Below, piece by piece: positions 48,901 through 58,752 of a DNA stretch of 64,000 nt. Origin of the DNA: Absidia repens (lineage: Eukaryota > Mucoromycota > Mucoromycetes > Mucorales > Cunninghamellaceae); NCBI GenBank assembly GCA_002105175.1, contig MCGE01000059.1, forward strand, positions 35,526-99,525. The letters run 5' to 3'. The stretch's first letter is position 1. Each line of letters opens with the position of its first letter. The notes beneath the pieces were generated by a model. The model had not been told where the DNA came from. It saw only the letters and a list, made by a program, of their open reading frames with translations, and ran no database searches. Position numbers and translations under genes: made by a program.

Positions 48901-49489
48901 GTATATTGAACAGTCTTTTTTTTTTTTTTTGCTGCGTGATAAAATATGAATTATATAGTATATCATATACGGTGATGTTTTCAATGGAACTTGGGGGAGA
49001 CTTCTAAACAATCAGCATCCTTTCGTTAGTGAGTTTTTCTTGCGAATTTGCTTCAATATATTTCTACTGTCTATTTTAAAATCGCCTAATGGACAATGAC
49101 GGAGAAATAAAATAAGGATGCCGTCAGCTGCTACAGTATATTCGTATGCTATATATATATACTGACAAATAAATATGATGTAAATGATTCAATAGTTTCT
49201 GGATTCTTTTTCAGGAACTGGACCGAACACGATCGGTATTCTTTCCTCACTTTCTAAAAACTGCGTTTATATTGACACCTACCATTTTTGGAAAAATATC
49301 CTGTTTACCTTCCCAGCCAAAATTTCCAAACATCGTCCGACTTTGAATGCTTATAACCCTACCGAATAAACTACATAGAAATACATTATAGCGGAACTTG
49401 ATTTTTTTTTCTTTTTTTTTTTTTGTTGGCTGTAAAGGCCATTATTTTATTATATCTATCTATCTTGCCGAAATAATTACCCCTGAACA

Positions 49490-49700
49490 GGTGAATTTTA
49501 ATCCTGATCCAATTTCCATTTTTATCTATTTTCATATAAACGGTTGAACTAGGCATCTTAAAATTTCTGGTGCTTACTGACAGACACTCAATGAAAACAT
49601 AAAAATATCTACAAAAGCATGACCCCGTTGCAAAGCTATAACCATATTTAGCTGAATTGCATTACACACAACCCCCACTCCCTATAAAACAACTGTCGCA
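49490..49700 (+). repeat. Ty3/gypsy LTR end plus leader (remnant 0)
   Basis: Diverged U5 end (CGGTTGAACTAGGC, AATTTCTGGTGCTTACTGAC) matching CGGTTGAACTTAATCC and AGTTCTGGTGCTCACT of later copies. TGGTGCTTACT at 49,568 is the presumed primer-binding site position. Confidence 0.6.
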
Positions 49701-49772
49701 AATGACATGGAACTTGGTGAAATTTTTGGATGGAACAATTTAATAGCCTGGGCCGCCAAGGAAGATGACTGA
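49701..49772 (+). pseudogene. ORF3 tail 1 directly before an LTR
   Basis: Reads MELGEIFGWNNLIAWAAKED D then TGA, aligned with LELSKLLGWDEIITWAMKED A of the full ORF3 at 56,453. Preceded by VAND against VNDD. Only the C-terminal part is left. The purine-rich CCAAGGAAGATGA end is a candidate polypurine tract. Confidence 0.7.
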
Positions 49773-50256
49773 TGAAACAAAGATGGTTTACGGAAACAAA
49801 GATGGTTTACGGAAACAAAATGGTTTACGGGAGTAGCGGGGTTTTCGGGTGCACGATAGTCTTTGTTTCGAGCACGATGTCTTGAACTTTAAAAATTTTA
49901 GTATAAATACCTTGAAAAAAATATCAAAAAGAAAAAAAATTATCTTTGAACATATTATCTTTGATCACTTTATATTTTTTAATAAATTCATTATAAAGGT
50001 TTTTTTAAACCTCCCAACTTGTTGGCTTCCTTTTATTCCACACTTTGGAATATTTTTATTATATATTTTTGACAGCTGAGTCTGAATCTCGCTTCTCTTT
50101 ATTTTTTTTGACTTGATCTAAGTCACTACTTATTTTATTGACCTTATTATTTTCATCTTTGAAAATAATACATCCTCACTTGGACTTTCAAGTTAGTCCT
50201 TTATTATCTTTAAGCCTTTGAAGCTACATTCGGTTGAACTTAATCCTAAAAAGTTC
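49773..50256 (+). repeat. Ty3/gypsy LTR A
   Basis: About 0.48 kb. Contains TTTAGTATAAATACC (TATA), AATAAATTCATTATAAAGG, CCTCCCAACTTGTTGGCTTC, TTGACAGCTGAGTCTGAAT and the end CGGTTGAACTTAATCC. Near-identical to LTR C at 57,046. Confidence 0.8.
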
Positions 50257-50417
50257 TGGTGCTCACTCTATAAAAAATAAAAACCTACAAAAACAATCTC
50301 CAGTTACGACCTAGCAACCAAAATTAGCCGTAACACAACAAAAACACCTTCTAGCTACTGCCATGTCAACGCCGGTTTGGACTTGGTGACCTGATGGTTT
50401 GGGCCACTAATGTGTGA
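50257..50417 (+). repeat. PBS-like site, short leader and ORF3 tail 2
   Basis: TGGTGCTCACT at 50,257, a leader with AATTAGCCGTAACA, then at 50,373-50,417 a frame RFGLGDLMVWATNV with stop, matching the ORF3 C-terminus of 58,255. No gag or pol lies between. Confidence 0.65.
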
Positions 50418-50636
50418 ACATGCTTTTATCATAAATTTTTGACAGCTGAGTCTGAATTTTATTTTACTTTATTTTTTGACTTGATCCAAGTCATTATTTA
50501 TTTTATCGATCTTCTTATTTTCAAAAATGAAAATAATACATCACCACTTGGACTTTAAAGTCTAGTCCTATTTTAGTTTTAAGTCTTTGCAGCTACAATC
50601 GGTTGAACTTTATCCTAAAAAGTTCTGGTGCTCACT
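50418..50636 (+). repeat. Ty3/gypsy LTR A2, 5'-truncated
   Basis: Starts within the LTR (TTTTGACAGCTGAGTCTGAA) and ends AGTTCTGGTGCTCACT. Followed by AATTAGCCGTAACAG leader fragments up to about 50,745. Confidence 0.7.
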
Positions 50637-50785
50637 CCAAAAATAAAAACCTACAGAAACAAATTCCAGTGACCAAAATTAGCCGTAACAGTTGACTCTA
50701 CTATCTATATCAAACTCAAAAATAGCCGCAACAGCCAACAACAAAAAACGCAGCAGTCACACTACTGTTTTTTACTAAAAAATGC

Positions 50786-50790
50786 AAAAA
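50786..50790 (-). terminator. Pol III terminator of tRNA-Ser
   Basis: TTTTT on the minus strand five bases after the mature 3' end. Confidence 0.75.
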
Positions 50791-50795
50791 TATGT

Positions 50796-50877
50796 CGTCA
50801 GCTGCAGGATTTGAACCTACGCAGGCAGAGCCTATGTGATTTCTAGTCACACTCCTTAACCACTCGGACAAACTGAC
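50796..50877 (-). tRNA. tRNA-Ser(AGA)
   Basis: 82-nt class II tRNA. Acceptor stem GTCAGTT/AGCTGAC (one G-T pair), D arm with CCGAGTGGTTAAGG, anticodon stem TGTGA/TCACA with loop CTAGAAA (anticodon AGA, read as IGA), long variable arm AGGC-TCT-GCCT, T arm GTAGG-TTCAAAT-CCTGC, discriminator G typical of tRNA-Ser. No intron. The T-run on the minus strand at 50,786-50,790 is the Pol III terminator. Confidence 0.95.
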
Positions 50878-51329
50878 TGTTGATGTCAATAATTTTGAGC
50901 CCTTCTATATAAGCCACTTTACAAACTTTAGCCGAAAAAAATAATTGCGTTGATTATTCGTCGTCTATATTTTTCTCATTTAAGACAATGTCATTTGACG
51001 TTATATGCGTATATACAGGTCTATGATGATCACTTATTGGACGATACAAGGATATATACCGACTGATACGATATCTCATTTGAAATACACACTTCTTGAC
51101 ATCAATACTATAGCTTCTATACATTCATGTAATTGGGTCAAAAAAATTGGCGTTTTTTATTCACATGTAATAAAAAGAAAATACAACAAAATACATTGTA
51201 ATAGTTGTTTTTTCACACAAACACATCCCTGTATTCTTTTCTACGCATAAACTTATAGAGTTGGTAGAAGAAGTCTCCATAATACCCAATCCGTTCCGTA
51301 TTCATATATATATATATATATATATAGGC
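50878..51329. other. Upstream flank of tRNA-Ser
   Basis: AT-rich, (AT)n at 51,305-51,326. No gene supported. Confidence 0.4.
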
Positions 51330-51545
51330 ACACTTTTTTTTTTTCTATGCATATGTGATACACATTCGTTGAAGCACATCATGTAAACGTACAACAGAGA
51401 AGATAATTATAATAAAAAGAACATATTTATTCAGAGGTAGATACAAACGATGACAAACTATTACTAAATTAATGAGTGCTAATCTACTGTCGTTCCCAAA
51501 TCCTACATCCAAAATGAAAGGGGCGTCCCATGATGTTTGTTTTGC
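51330..51545 (-). repeat. Fragment of the dispersed repeat (inverse, decayed)
   Basis: Minus-strand copy of the core and 3' side: AATCCTACATCCAAAATGAA then AGGGGCGTCCCATGATG; matches copy d on the same strand. Confidence 0.55.
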
Positions 51546-52031
51546 GTTTTTTATAACGCCCCTAATTCAAGATCCTAGATCACCAGTACCCCAATGAGCC
51601 TTGTCATCATATCACTCAGACTATCATGGAAGGAAAAAAAAAAAAAAAAAAAGAAAAGAAAGAAAAGGAGCGAAAAAAAATGGGGGCCAAAAAAAAATAG
51701 AAAGCAAAATGCGGAGCCTGAATCATCCAGCCTTTTTTTTTATGTCAAAAATCAGGGAAGGGGCAATCGGCATAATTTCCCTAGTGTATAATTCGTTTTA
51801 TCTTCCAGTGGAAAGGCAGTTGCAGCCTTACATAATCAAATTCTGATCTCTCCGACACCCAACAAATCGAAAGATTTCCAAAAGCTTCAACGGAGCACCA
51901 GAGCGTTTATTCACATGCAATATAATAATAATAATACTATCAATACTACAAACAAATAATAATAATAATAATAAAATACAACTAACACCAACTATACTAC
52001 AAAGTAGAGAAGAAATACTACATACTACATA

Positions 52032-52247
52032 CTACCAAATAGCTTCCTGAAGGAGCTTTCTCCAACAGAAGCAAAGATATGCCATTATCACCTCGTACGC
52101 ATCAACATCATTCAGTATGAAGCAGGGGAAACTGTGCTATAAGAGCATAGCATGAGTGTACTGTTTGTAGAAGGCAATGATTTGTTTGTGCAGTTACCTT
52201 ACATCTTGGGAAATATTTGTAATGTTGTCCGAAGGGGACCGAGTCAT
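52032..52247 (-). CDS. Possible small spliced ORF (49 aa), unknown
   Basis: Exon 52,203-52,247 (MTRSPSDNITNISQD) is followed by a consensus donor GTAAGG. A 66-bp intron ends TATAG at 52,137, and exon 52,032-52,136 (HSFPCFILNDVDAYEVIMAY ... LLQEAIW) keeps the frame to a stop. The ATG directly follows an acceptor-like T-run TAG, and another exon-like piece with donor AAGGTAAGA lies upstream (about 52,360-52,410), so this may be the tail of a longer, partly decayed gene. No domain recognised. Confidence 0.3.
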
Positions 52248-52621
52248 ACCTAAAAAAAACAAAACAAAAAACTTTGGTCTATGGGGAAAAAGGATATGAA
52301 AAACTTAGTATGTGCGAAAAAGCGACAAGTAGTGATGTTTCACCACCCAGTTTTCTTACCTTCTAGTTATTCTTTACAAAAGATGACAAAAGCAATGTGC
52401 AGCTCTAAAGGATAAAAAGACAAGTGATAAGTGAGAATGCCTTTTTTTTGGGGGGTTCTACATTCAGATGCTTACCGGGCTGTAAACAGAGATGAAAAGA
52501 ATAGACAAACAAACGTCATCAGTTAGAATGGTTCATAGCAGTTACATATTCAAAAAAAACAAAAGATAAACGTATTCAGTATAAGATACTTTTTTTATTG
52601 ATGTTAGTCCAGCTATTGTCA

Positions 52622-52678
52622 AAAAACAAAATAAAACAAAATAAAACAAAATAAAACAAAATAAAACAAAATAAAACA
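52622..52678. repeat. Tandem 10-bp repeat (AAAACAAAAT)n
   Basis: About five perfect units of AAAACAAAAT. Confidence 0.92.
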
Positions 52679-52796
52679 AGCAAACACCTTACAAGAAATC
52701 CATGATGAATAGGGTGATGATAAAAAACAAAAGAAGAAGCAATATAAAAAATAAGAATAAAATAAATATAAATAAAAAATAATGGCGGGGATTGAA

Positions 52797-53249
52797 TTAT
52801 CGGGCTACTGTGAGGGAAGATGACAAGAGTGATGAAATTTGGGATGTATCGAGTAATTTGTAATTCCAGATGGTTGTGTTGGGGAGGACGAGATGCTTAA
52901 TATGCAGTGTGTTTTTGTCAGTGACCATTCCAACAACATCAATGATTTTCGCAACGTCAACAAATAGCGCCCGTGCATGATGACCTTGTTGATGCGCCCA
53001 AAACGGCAACAAATATCCATCAATGCGTTTTTCATGGACCACACCTTTGAGGCGCTGCACCGCCGCTAGTATATGAATTCGGTCAGAGTCTACCACTTCA
53101 ACATAAAATATCACCTTTGCAAAGAAACTGTATAAATAGAGTAAAAAAGTAAGATACATTGCATATAATCATACGCATATAGACATTTACCTGTGGTAAT
53201 CATCATGACGAATGAACACCAAGTCGGTCCCATGAGTAAGAGCACTCAT
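52797..53249 (-). CDS. Hypothetical protein, two exons (about 130 aa)
   Basis: Exon 1 (53,192-53,249) MSALTHGTDLVFIRHDDYH joins after a 65-bp GT-AG intron to exon 2 with SFFAKVIFYVEVVDSDRIHI, LAAVQRLKGVVHEKRIDGYL, LPFWAHQQGHHARALFVDVA and KIIDVVGMVTDKNTLHIKHL. A short beta-rich chain with D-L-V-F-I-R at the start and an A-L-F-V-D-V-x-x-I-x-x-V-x-G-M-V block resembles, from memory, the C-terminal domain of multi-copy mucoralean proteins linked to transposable elements, perhaps BAH-like. That is a weak inference. Its position next to retroelement debris fits either a TE-derived gene or a fragment of one. Confidence 0.5.
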
Positions 53250-53309
53250 TCTACCAGAGAAATAGTATAAACTTCTGTGGGGTTTTCATTCCGAAAAAAG
53301 ACCAGCAAC

Positions 53310-55535
53310 AACAGTACAATATTACTGAAGATTTGTTGAACCGAAAAGCAGATATCGAAGTAGGAGATTTGATCCAAGCTTCATCCTTCCTAAAAAAACA
53401 ATTACGTGATGCATGCCAACCCAAGAGAAGCTACAGTCAACATCAAATTGGGAACCTTGACAGTCAGCTATAAACAAAGAAAAATGGTTAATCCTATAAC
53501 TTTCATCAAAACACCTTCAAAACCGCCTACCTTGAAGTCATCACAGATCATTTATGTGGAAGACCCGCCGCCGACAGACTAACCAACCACAGCCAAGCAA
53601 TAAATTCAGGAGGATCAGTGCAACGAAGAAGACGAGGAAGAGGACGAAGCAACAGAGGACGGAACAGAAGAGGAACAATGGGAGCATGACGAAAAAGACG
53701 AATCAGAAGACGACGATCAAGAGTTATGTCAATTAACAGCAACCAAGCAACCAGAGTGTACCCTACAAATAAGTCACGAAGAAGATTCACAAATCACGAT
53801 TAGTACAAATGAAAATGAACTCACCCTTCCACCATATATAATACGCTCTATTAACGCATCTACACCTAATGATCGCGCTATCCCAGAAATCGCCTATATT
53901 CAACCCAACACTACGTGTGAAAACTACTTACGAGAAGGTTAATTCATTGACATCAACACCACAGAAAACGATAAAGTGTATCCAGCAAACGCCCAACAGA
54001 TGAATAAAATAAATTTGGAAAGCGACGACGAACAAAACGATAGGATACGAATAAGCACAAGTAGACGTTGACAATAGTACCTACGAACAACCACAAATAA
54101 CGTTAGATCCAGATAAGAAAGTTAAACTACAGATAGGAGATATACCGCCCGACATATATGAATCCTTCGTACAATTACTTACTGACTTCCAAGATGTCTT
54201 CGATTGGGATAATGACAAAATGGGAAGAACCACATTGTTGGAGCATGAGATTATTCTGAAAGATAACATTCCACCTATCAGACATAGACCGTATCGTATG
54301 GCACCCGTGGAGCAAGAATACTTGAAGCTTGAATTGGAGACTATGTAAGCTTGGTATCATCAAACAGTAAGGACACCCTTCACTGCACCTATCATATTAG
54401 TCCAAAAAAAAAAAAAAAAGAATGGTAACTATCGCATGGTTGTAGACTATCGCAAACTAAACGCCCAAACTAAAGTAGACGCTTACCCATTGCCAAAAAT
54501 CGATGACTTAATTGATGAATTAGGAGCTCCCGCATATTTTCCGCCATAGACCTACGTTCAGGATTCCACCAAGTAACACTAAAACCAGAAAGCAAAGAAC
54601 TGACAGGCTTCATCACCAAGTTCGGTACCTATCAATATGAAACATGGGATTAGTAAACGGTCCTGCTACGTTTCAACGATTGATCGATGTATGCTTTGGT
54701 ACACTTATCAACGACTGTCTAGCCGCTTACATTGATGACTTGAATATCCATTCCAAAACTTATCAGCAACACCTCGCGGATCTGCTACAAACATTCATTT
54801 GTGCACGACACGGCGGACTAATGTTCAACCTCGACAAGTGCGTATTTTTCAAAGACGAATTAAAATTTTTGGGCTACATAATAACAAAAGACGGAATAAA
54901 GACAGAGGAAGAAAAGATCCAAAAAATTAAAAAATCTCCCGCCACCAACAACAGTTAAGCAAATTCGGAGTTTCATTGGACTAGCTTCCTACTACAGAAG
55001 GTTCATACAGGGCTTTGCTACTATTGCAAGGCCTTTACATGAACAAACTAAGACCACCAAGAAGACCACCTGAGATTAAAAATCAACGGACGCCTTTGAC
55101 GAGACCTTGAAACAAAAATTGCCCCATGCACCCGTACTTAAGATAGCAGATTTCACAAAACCTTTCCTTATTGTATGTGACGCCTCTCAATTCGGATTGG
55201 GTACTATACTTTCTCAGCTTGACGATGATGGAAAAGAACATATCATAATATATGCAAGTCGTGGTTTAAAAAAATAGTGAAAAGAATTATGCTGCTACTA
55301 AATTAGAATGCCTAGCCCTAGTATGGAGCCTACAAATCTTTCGACCATATCTTGGAAAAAATTCACAGTCATATCAGATCACTCACCCTTACAATGGCTA
55401 GTATAGTCTTCAAAAATATCTGGCATTGTAGCACGATGGTTACAATACTTGGCAGAATACGAATTTGAGACCAAATACCGAAGCGGACGAAAACAAGAAT
55501 CAGCAGACTTTCTATCACGACTGGGATATTAAACA
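53310..55535 (+). pseudogene. Ty3/gypsy element 1: decayed, 5'-truncated pol (protease part lost, RT and RNase H broken)
   Basis: Starts abruptly in the region before the protease (NRKADIEVGDLIQASSFLKK); no gag is upstream. Around 53,425 the frame jumps from LRDACQPKR to sequence equal to INIKMGTLTVTY of element 2, so the protease is deleted. RT remains in pieces: HRPYRMAPVEQEYLK, NYRMVVDYRKLNAQTKVDAY, MGLVNGPATFQRLIDVCFG, AAYIDDLNIHSKTYQQ with catalytic YIDD, KDELKFLGYIITKDGIKTEE. RNase H has VCDASQFGLGTILSQLDDDG and SDHSPLQW. Stops and frameshifts break every domain (for example at 54,346 and 54,549). Confidence 0.85.
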
Positions 55536-55741
55536 CCTCATGAAAAAAAAAAAAAAAAACCGAAGAAGAACTACACACCACATGCACGAAAAAACATTAA
55601 ATTTCGACCAACTAGGACGACGTCGTAAAAAGCTATCCTCAACAAAGAAACGAATTATACAAAACAATACACAGCAATATATTCCGAACTTATATTAATA
55701 TTCAACAAACACAATTCAATATTTTATTTTAAACGACATAA

Positions 55742-56347
55742 TTGACGTTAACATTCGAATTCACACACCATGGACGAACGAAAAATTACTCAGATCAATA
55801 TTTACCTGCAACTTTATTCGCATATCGAACCATTAAGCAAAACTCGACTCACCAATCGCCATTTTATCTCACTTACGGTTATCATCCTAAAACACCATAC
55901 GATCAATCGCATGTATCTTTGGATTTACATTCGCAAAAATTCCAGTACCAATTAAATCAACGAACCATGAATGAAATTTTTACTTTAAACCAAACACGTA
56001 AAGACGCCCAAGATTTTATACAACGATCTCAAGTGACTCAAAAGAAAGCCATAGATCGAAAAATTAATAACGAACAAAGACAATGGAAGCCCCCTTTTCG
56101 TCTCGGCGATCTTGTAATTCTTTTCACTGGCATCAAACCAAATTCATGGACAGGAAAAATATTAGACAATTGGCAAGGTATATATGTAATTCACCAAGTT
56201 TTAGGAAAAGGAACATACATGATCAAGTCCTATGACAATAAAACGACTCATCTAAAACGAATACATGGGAACCGATTAAAACTATATCTGCTGCCAAACG
56301 TGTTTTGGAAAAAAAATGATCAATGCCTCGGAACAGAATTATATTAA
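55742..56347 (+). pseudogene. Ty3/gypsy element 1: integrase C-terminal half
   Basis: Open frame of 201 codons. It has the end of the integrase core (YLPATLFAYRTIKQNSTHQS, PFYLTYGYHPKTP) and the C-terminal binding domain (PFRLGDLVILF, WQGIYVIHQVLGKGTYMIKS, HLKRIHGNRLKLY). The zinc-binding N-terminus and the catalytic D-D-E core are missing between 55,540 and 55,742, so the enzyme cannot work. No chromodomain follows; ORF3 follows instead. Confidence 0.8.
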
Positions 56348-56452
56348 AAAAAAAAAAAAAAAACTATAAAAGACGAAACCAAATTTTTTTTTTAAAAAAA
56401 AAAACAAAAAAAAAAACATTATTACTTCAAAATTAATTATCAACAAACTAAT

Positions 56453-56821
56453 ATGAATTGGACACTCACTAAAGAAGAACAAAATTGCTACCATCAAGAA
56501 ATGGTTAACATCAAAAAGGAGGAATACTTCGACCTATATTTTTTGGAAAAGCAAGCCCAAATTCAACGATTTCATGTTTTGGATAATGACCTAGTCCCCA
56601 ATTACTATGAAAAACTTATGCCTTTCCTAAGAATACAAACAGAACATCTTGGTACAGGTGAACGACGGGTAATCCGTAACCATGTTAAACAAAAGGATCA
56701 ATGGTTAAACGATGGAGGTCCATCTCTAGGTGGCCTGTGGGATGTTAACGATGACCTCGAACTTAGTAAATTGCTTGGTTGGGATGAAATAATCACTTGG
56801 GCAATGAAGGAGGATGCTTGA
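56453..56821 (+). CDS. ORF3: accessory 122-aa protein of the Ty3/gypsy family, unknown function
   Basis: A clean ATG-to-TGA frame between integrase and the 3' LTR, in a family whose copies here are otherwise wrecked. It begins MNWTLTKEEQNCYHQEMVNI, has a middle EEYFDLYFLEKQAQIQRFHV and RIQTEHLGTGERRVIRNHVK, and ends in an acidic/aromatic C-terminus DLELSKLLGWDEIITWAMKE D A. No signal peptide, TM segment, coiled coil or zinc motif is visible and I recognise no domain. A TATAAAA lies 89 bp upstream (56,366) in an A/T-rich spacer, so it may have its own promoter. Its C-terminus recurs before three other LTRs (49,701, 50,373, 58,255), which supports a real family gene. The purine-rich end ATGAAGGAGGA may double as the polypurine tract. 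Confidence 0.6.
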   Translation: MNWTLTKEEQNCYHQEMVNIKKEEYFDLYFLEKQAQIQRFHVLDNDLVPNYYEKLMPFLRIQTEHLGTGERRVIRNHVKQKDQWLNDGGPSLGGLWDVNDDLELSKLLGWDEIITWAMKEDA

Positions 56822-56995
56822 TTGGAAGGTTTGTTCGGAGTGGAGGTGTGCGTGCCGCACGCTGAGTTTTGGTTTCGTGCGCGAGGCATGAAACATTATA
56901 AAAATTTAGTATAAATACCTTAGAAAAACATTGAAAAAGAAAAGAAAATTATTATTATTATATTTTAATCACTTTTTACTATTGTCACGGTTGAA
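56822..56995 (+). repeat. LTR B, internally deleted
   Basis: Starts two bases after the ORF3 TGA. Has TTTAGTATAAATACC, then jumps to the CGGTTGAACTCAACC end. Confidence 0.65.
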
Positions 56996-57000
56996 CTCAA

Positions 57001-57045
57001 CCTTGAAAATTGTTTGGGATGAAACAAGACACCTGACGGAAGGAG
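57001..57045 (+). pseudogene. Degenerate ORF3 tail 3 before LTR C
   Basis: CCTTGAAAATTGTTTGGGAT then GAAACAAGACACCTGACGGA matches the DNA of the ORF3 3' end with small deletions; the frame is lost. Confidence 0.5.
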
Positions 57046-57478
57046 CGGGGTTTCCCTGTGCCTGCTGCACGCTCAGTCTTGGTTTCAAGCACGAAGTTTT
57101 AAACGTTATAAAAATTAGTATAAATACCTTCAAAAAAATATCAAAAAGAAAAAAAAAATTATCTTTGAACTATTTATCTTTGATCACTTATTATTTTTTA
57201 AATAAATTTATTATAAAGGTTTTTTTAAACCTCCCAACTTGTTGGCTTCCTCTTATTCCACACTTTGGAATATTTTTATTATATATTTTTGACAGCTGAG
57301 TCTGAATCTCGCTTCCCTTTATTTTTTTTTGACTTGGTCCAAGTCACTACTTAATTTATTGACCTTATTATTTTCATCTTTGAAAATAATACATCCTCAC
57401 TTGGACTTTCAAGTTTAGTCCTATATTATCTTTAAGCCTTTGAAGCTACAATCGGTTGAACTTAATCCTAAAAAGTTC
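57046..57478 (+). repeat. Ty3/gypsy LTR C
   Basis: Same blocks as LTR A (TATAAATACC, CCTCCCAACTTGTTGGCTTC, TTGACAGCTGAGTCTGAAT, CGGTTGAACTTAATCC). Followed by TGGTGCTCACT at 57,479 and cut off after about 30 bp where LTR D begins. Confidence 0.8.
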
Positions 57479-57509
57479 TGGTGCTCACTCTATAAAAAAT
57501 AAAAACCCT

Positions 57510-57998
57510 GTCGAGGATCGGCCTCTGACCACCCCCTGACCTCTGACCACCTCCTGACCTCTAACCATCTCTGACCTTGAACCACAACATGCTAAAATTA
57601 AAGTTCGATCTCGAAACACTCTGTCGATTTTGACAATGGTGAACTCGAACGACCTCTATACTTTGACCAACCTTATTTTCTTTAGTATAAATAGCCCAAC
57701 TTTTTATTATTATTCTTTTCTTTTTCTTTAGTTTTTTTCAGTTTTCTCATTTTATCAAATAAACTTAGTACAAAGGTTCTTATACCACCAAATTATCTAC
57801 TGTTTCTATTGGATTATAGAAACCTTTTTTTATTTTTGACTACAAGTCCTCTTTTTATTTTATTTTTACTGTGTGTTATACACTATATTTTTATTGAACC
57901 AACTAAGGTCAATACTTTTTACTTTTATTTTATTTTACACTTCCAAGTTTATTTTTTTATAAACTTTCTCTACAGTTGGACTTTATCTACAAAAGTTC
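57510..57998 (+). repeat. Ty3/gypsy LTR D (second subfamily)
   Basis: U3 begins TGTCGAGGATCGGCCTCTGA with CTGACCACC tandem pieces; TATA at TTTAGTATAAATAGCC; R/U5 with TACTGTTTCTATTGGAT and TTGACTACAAGTCCTC shared with LTR E. Ends before TGGTGCTCACT at 57,999. Confidence 0.75.
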
Positions 57999-58254
57999 TG
58001 GTGCTCACTGCTATCAAATCTATTTTTGTCCGATTCAGGAACAAGTTATTTCAAATTCCGTCCAAGAGACAAATTTATTTTCAAGCTCTAACCAAGCAAA
58101 AGCTATACTAAAGGATAATTCAAGACATCCTATTTAACCCAGAAAAACATAAAAAACCTACAAAAACACAATCCAGTTGGACTAAAACCACAAATTTAGC
58201 CGCAACAAAACCTACAAAAACACTACTCTGTTACAAGCTACTGTGAACCCAGGG
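57999..58254 (+). repeat. Leader of LTR D with no gag or pol
   Basis: Matches the leader after LTR E (GAACAAGTTATTTCAAATTC, CAAGACATCCTATT.AACCCA, ACACTACTCTGTTACAAGCT), then diverges straight into an ORF3 tail. Confidence 0.7.
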
Positions 58255-58314
58255 TTCGATTTGGCCGACTTATTTGGTTTAGGCGACTTGATGGCTTGGG
58301 CCATTGGTGAATAG
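58255..58314 (+). pseudogene. ORF3 tail 4 before LTR E
   Basis: Reads FDLADLFGLGDLMAWAIGE then TAG; aligns with the ORF3 C-terminus (L-F-G-x-x-x-L-I-x-W-A pattern). Confidence 0.65.
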
Positions 58315-58752
58315 ACCTGCAGAAATTATGCCCTTCTTATCTCGTCGACGACCTTTTTCTTCTCCGATCTCGTCTACCAAATACATTCTCCGCCACACTA
58401 AATCTCGTCGACGACTCGCATACTCCGCCACTTTTATTTTAGTATAAATAGCCAGACATTTTCGAAGAAATTATTTTTTCTTTAGTTTTTATCAAGTTTT
58501 CTCATATTATAAAATAAAACTTAGTACAAAGGTTCTTTTAACCACCAATTTATCTACTGTTTCTATTGGATCATAGAAACCTCTTTTATTTTTGACTACA
58601 AGTCCTCTTTTTATTTTATTTTTACTGTGTGTTATACACTTATTTTTATTGAACCAACAAAGGTCAATACTTTTCTTTTTTATTTTATTTTACTTTTCCA
58701 AGTTTATTTTTTATAAACTTTCTCTACAGTTGGACTTTATCTACAAAAGTTC
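58315..58752 (+). repeat. 5' LTR (E) of Ty3/gypsy element 2
   Basis: U3 with CTCGTCGACGAC repeats differs from LTR D; TATAAATAGCC, TACTGTTTCTATTGGATC, TTGACTACAAGTCCTC shared. Ends before TGGTGCTCACT at 58,753. Confidence 0.75.

Noticed and set aside
58240..58300. GGGTTCGATTTGG resembling a tRNA B box next to the LTR D leader.
   Set aside because: No matching A box, acceptor stem or anticodon arm; the sequence is explained by the ORF3 tail frame.
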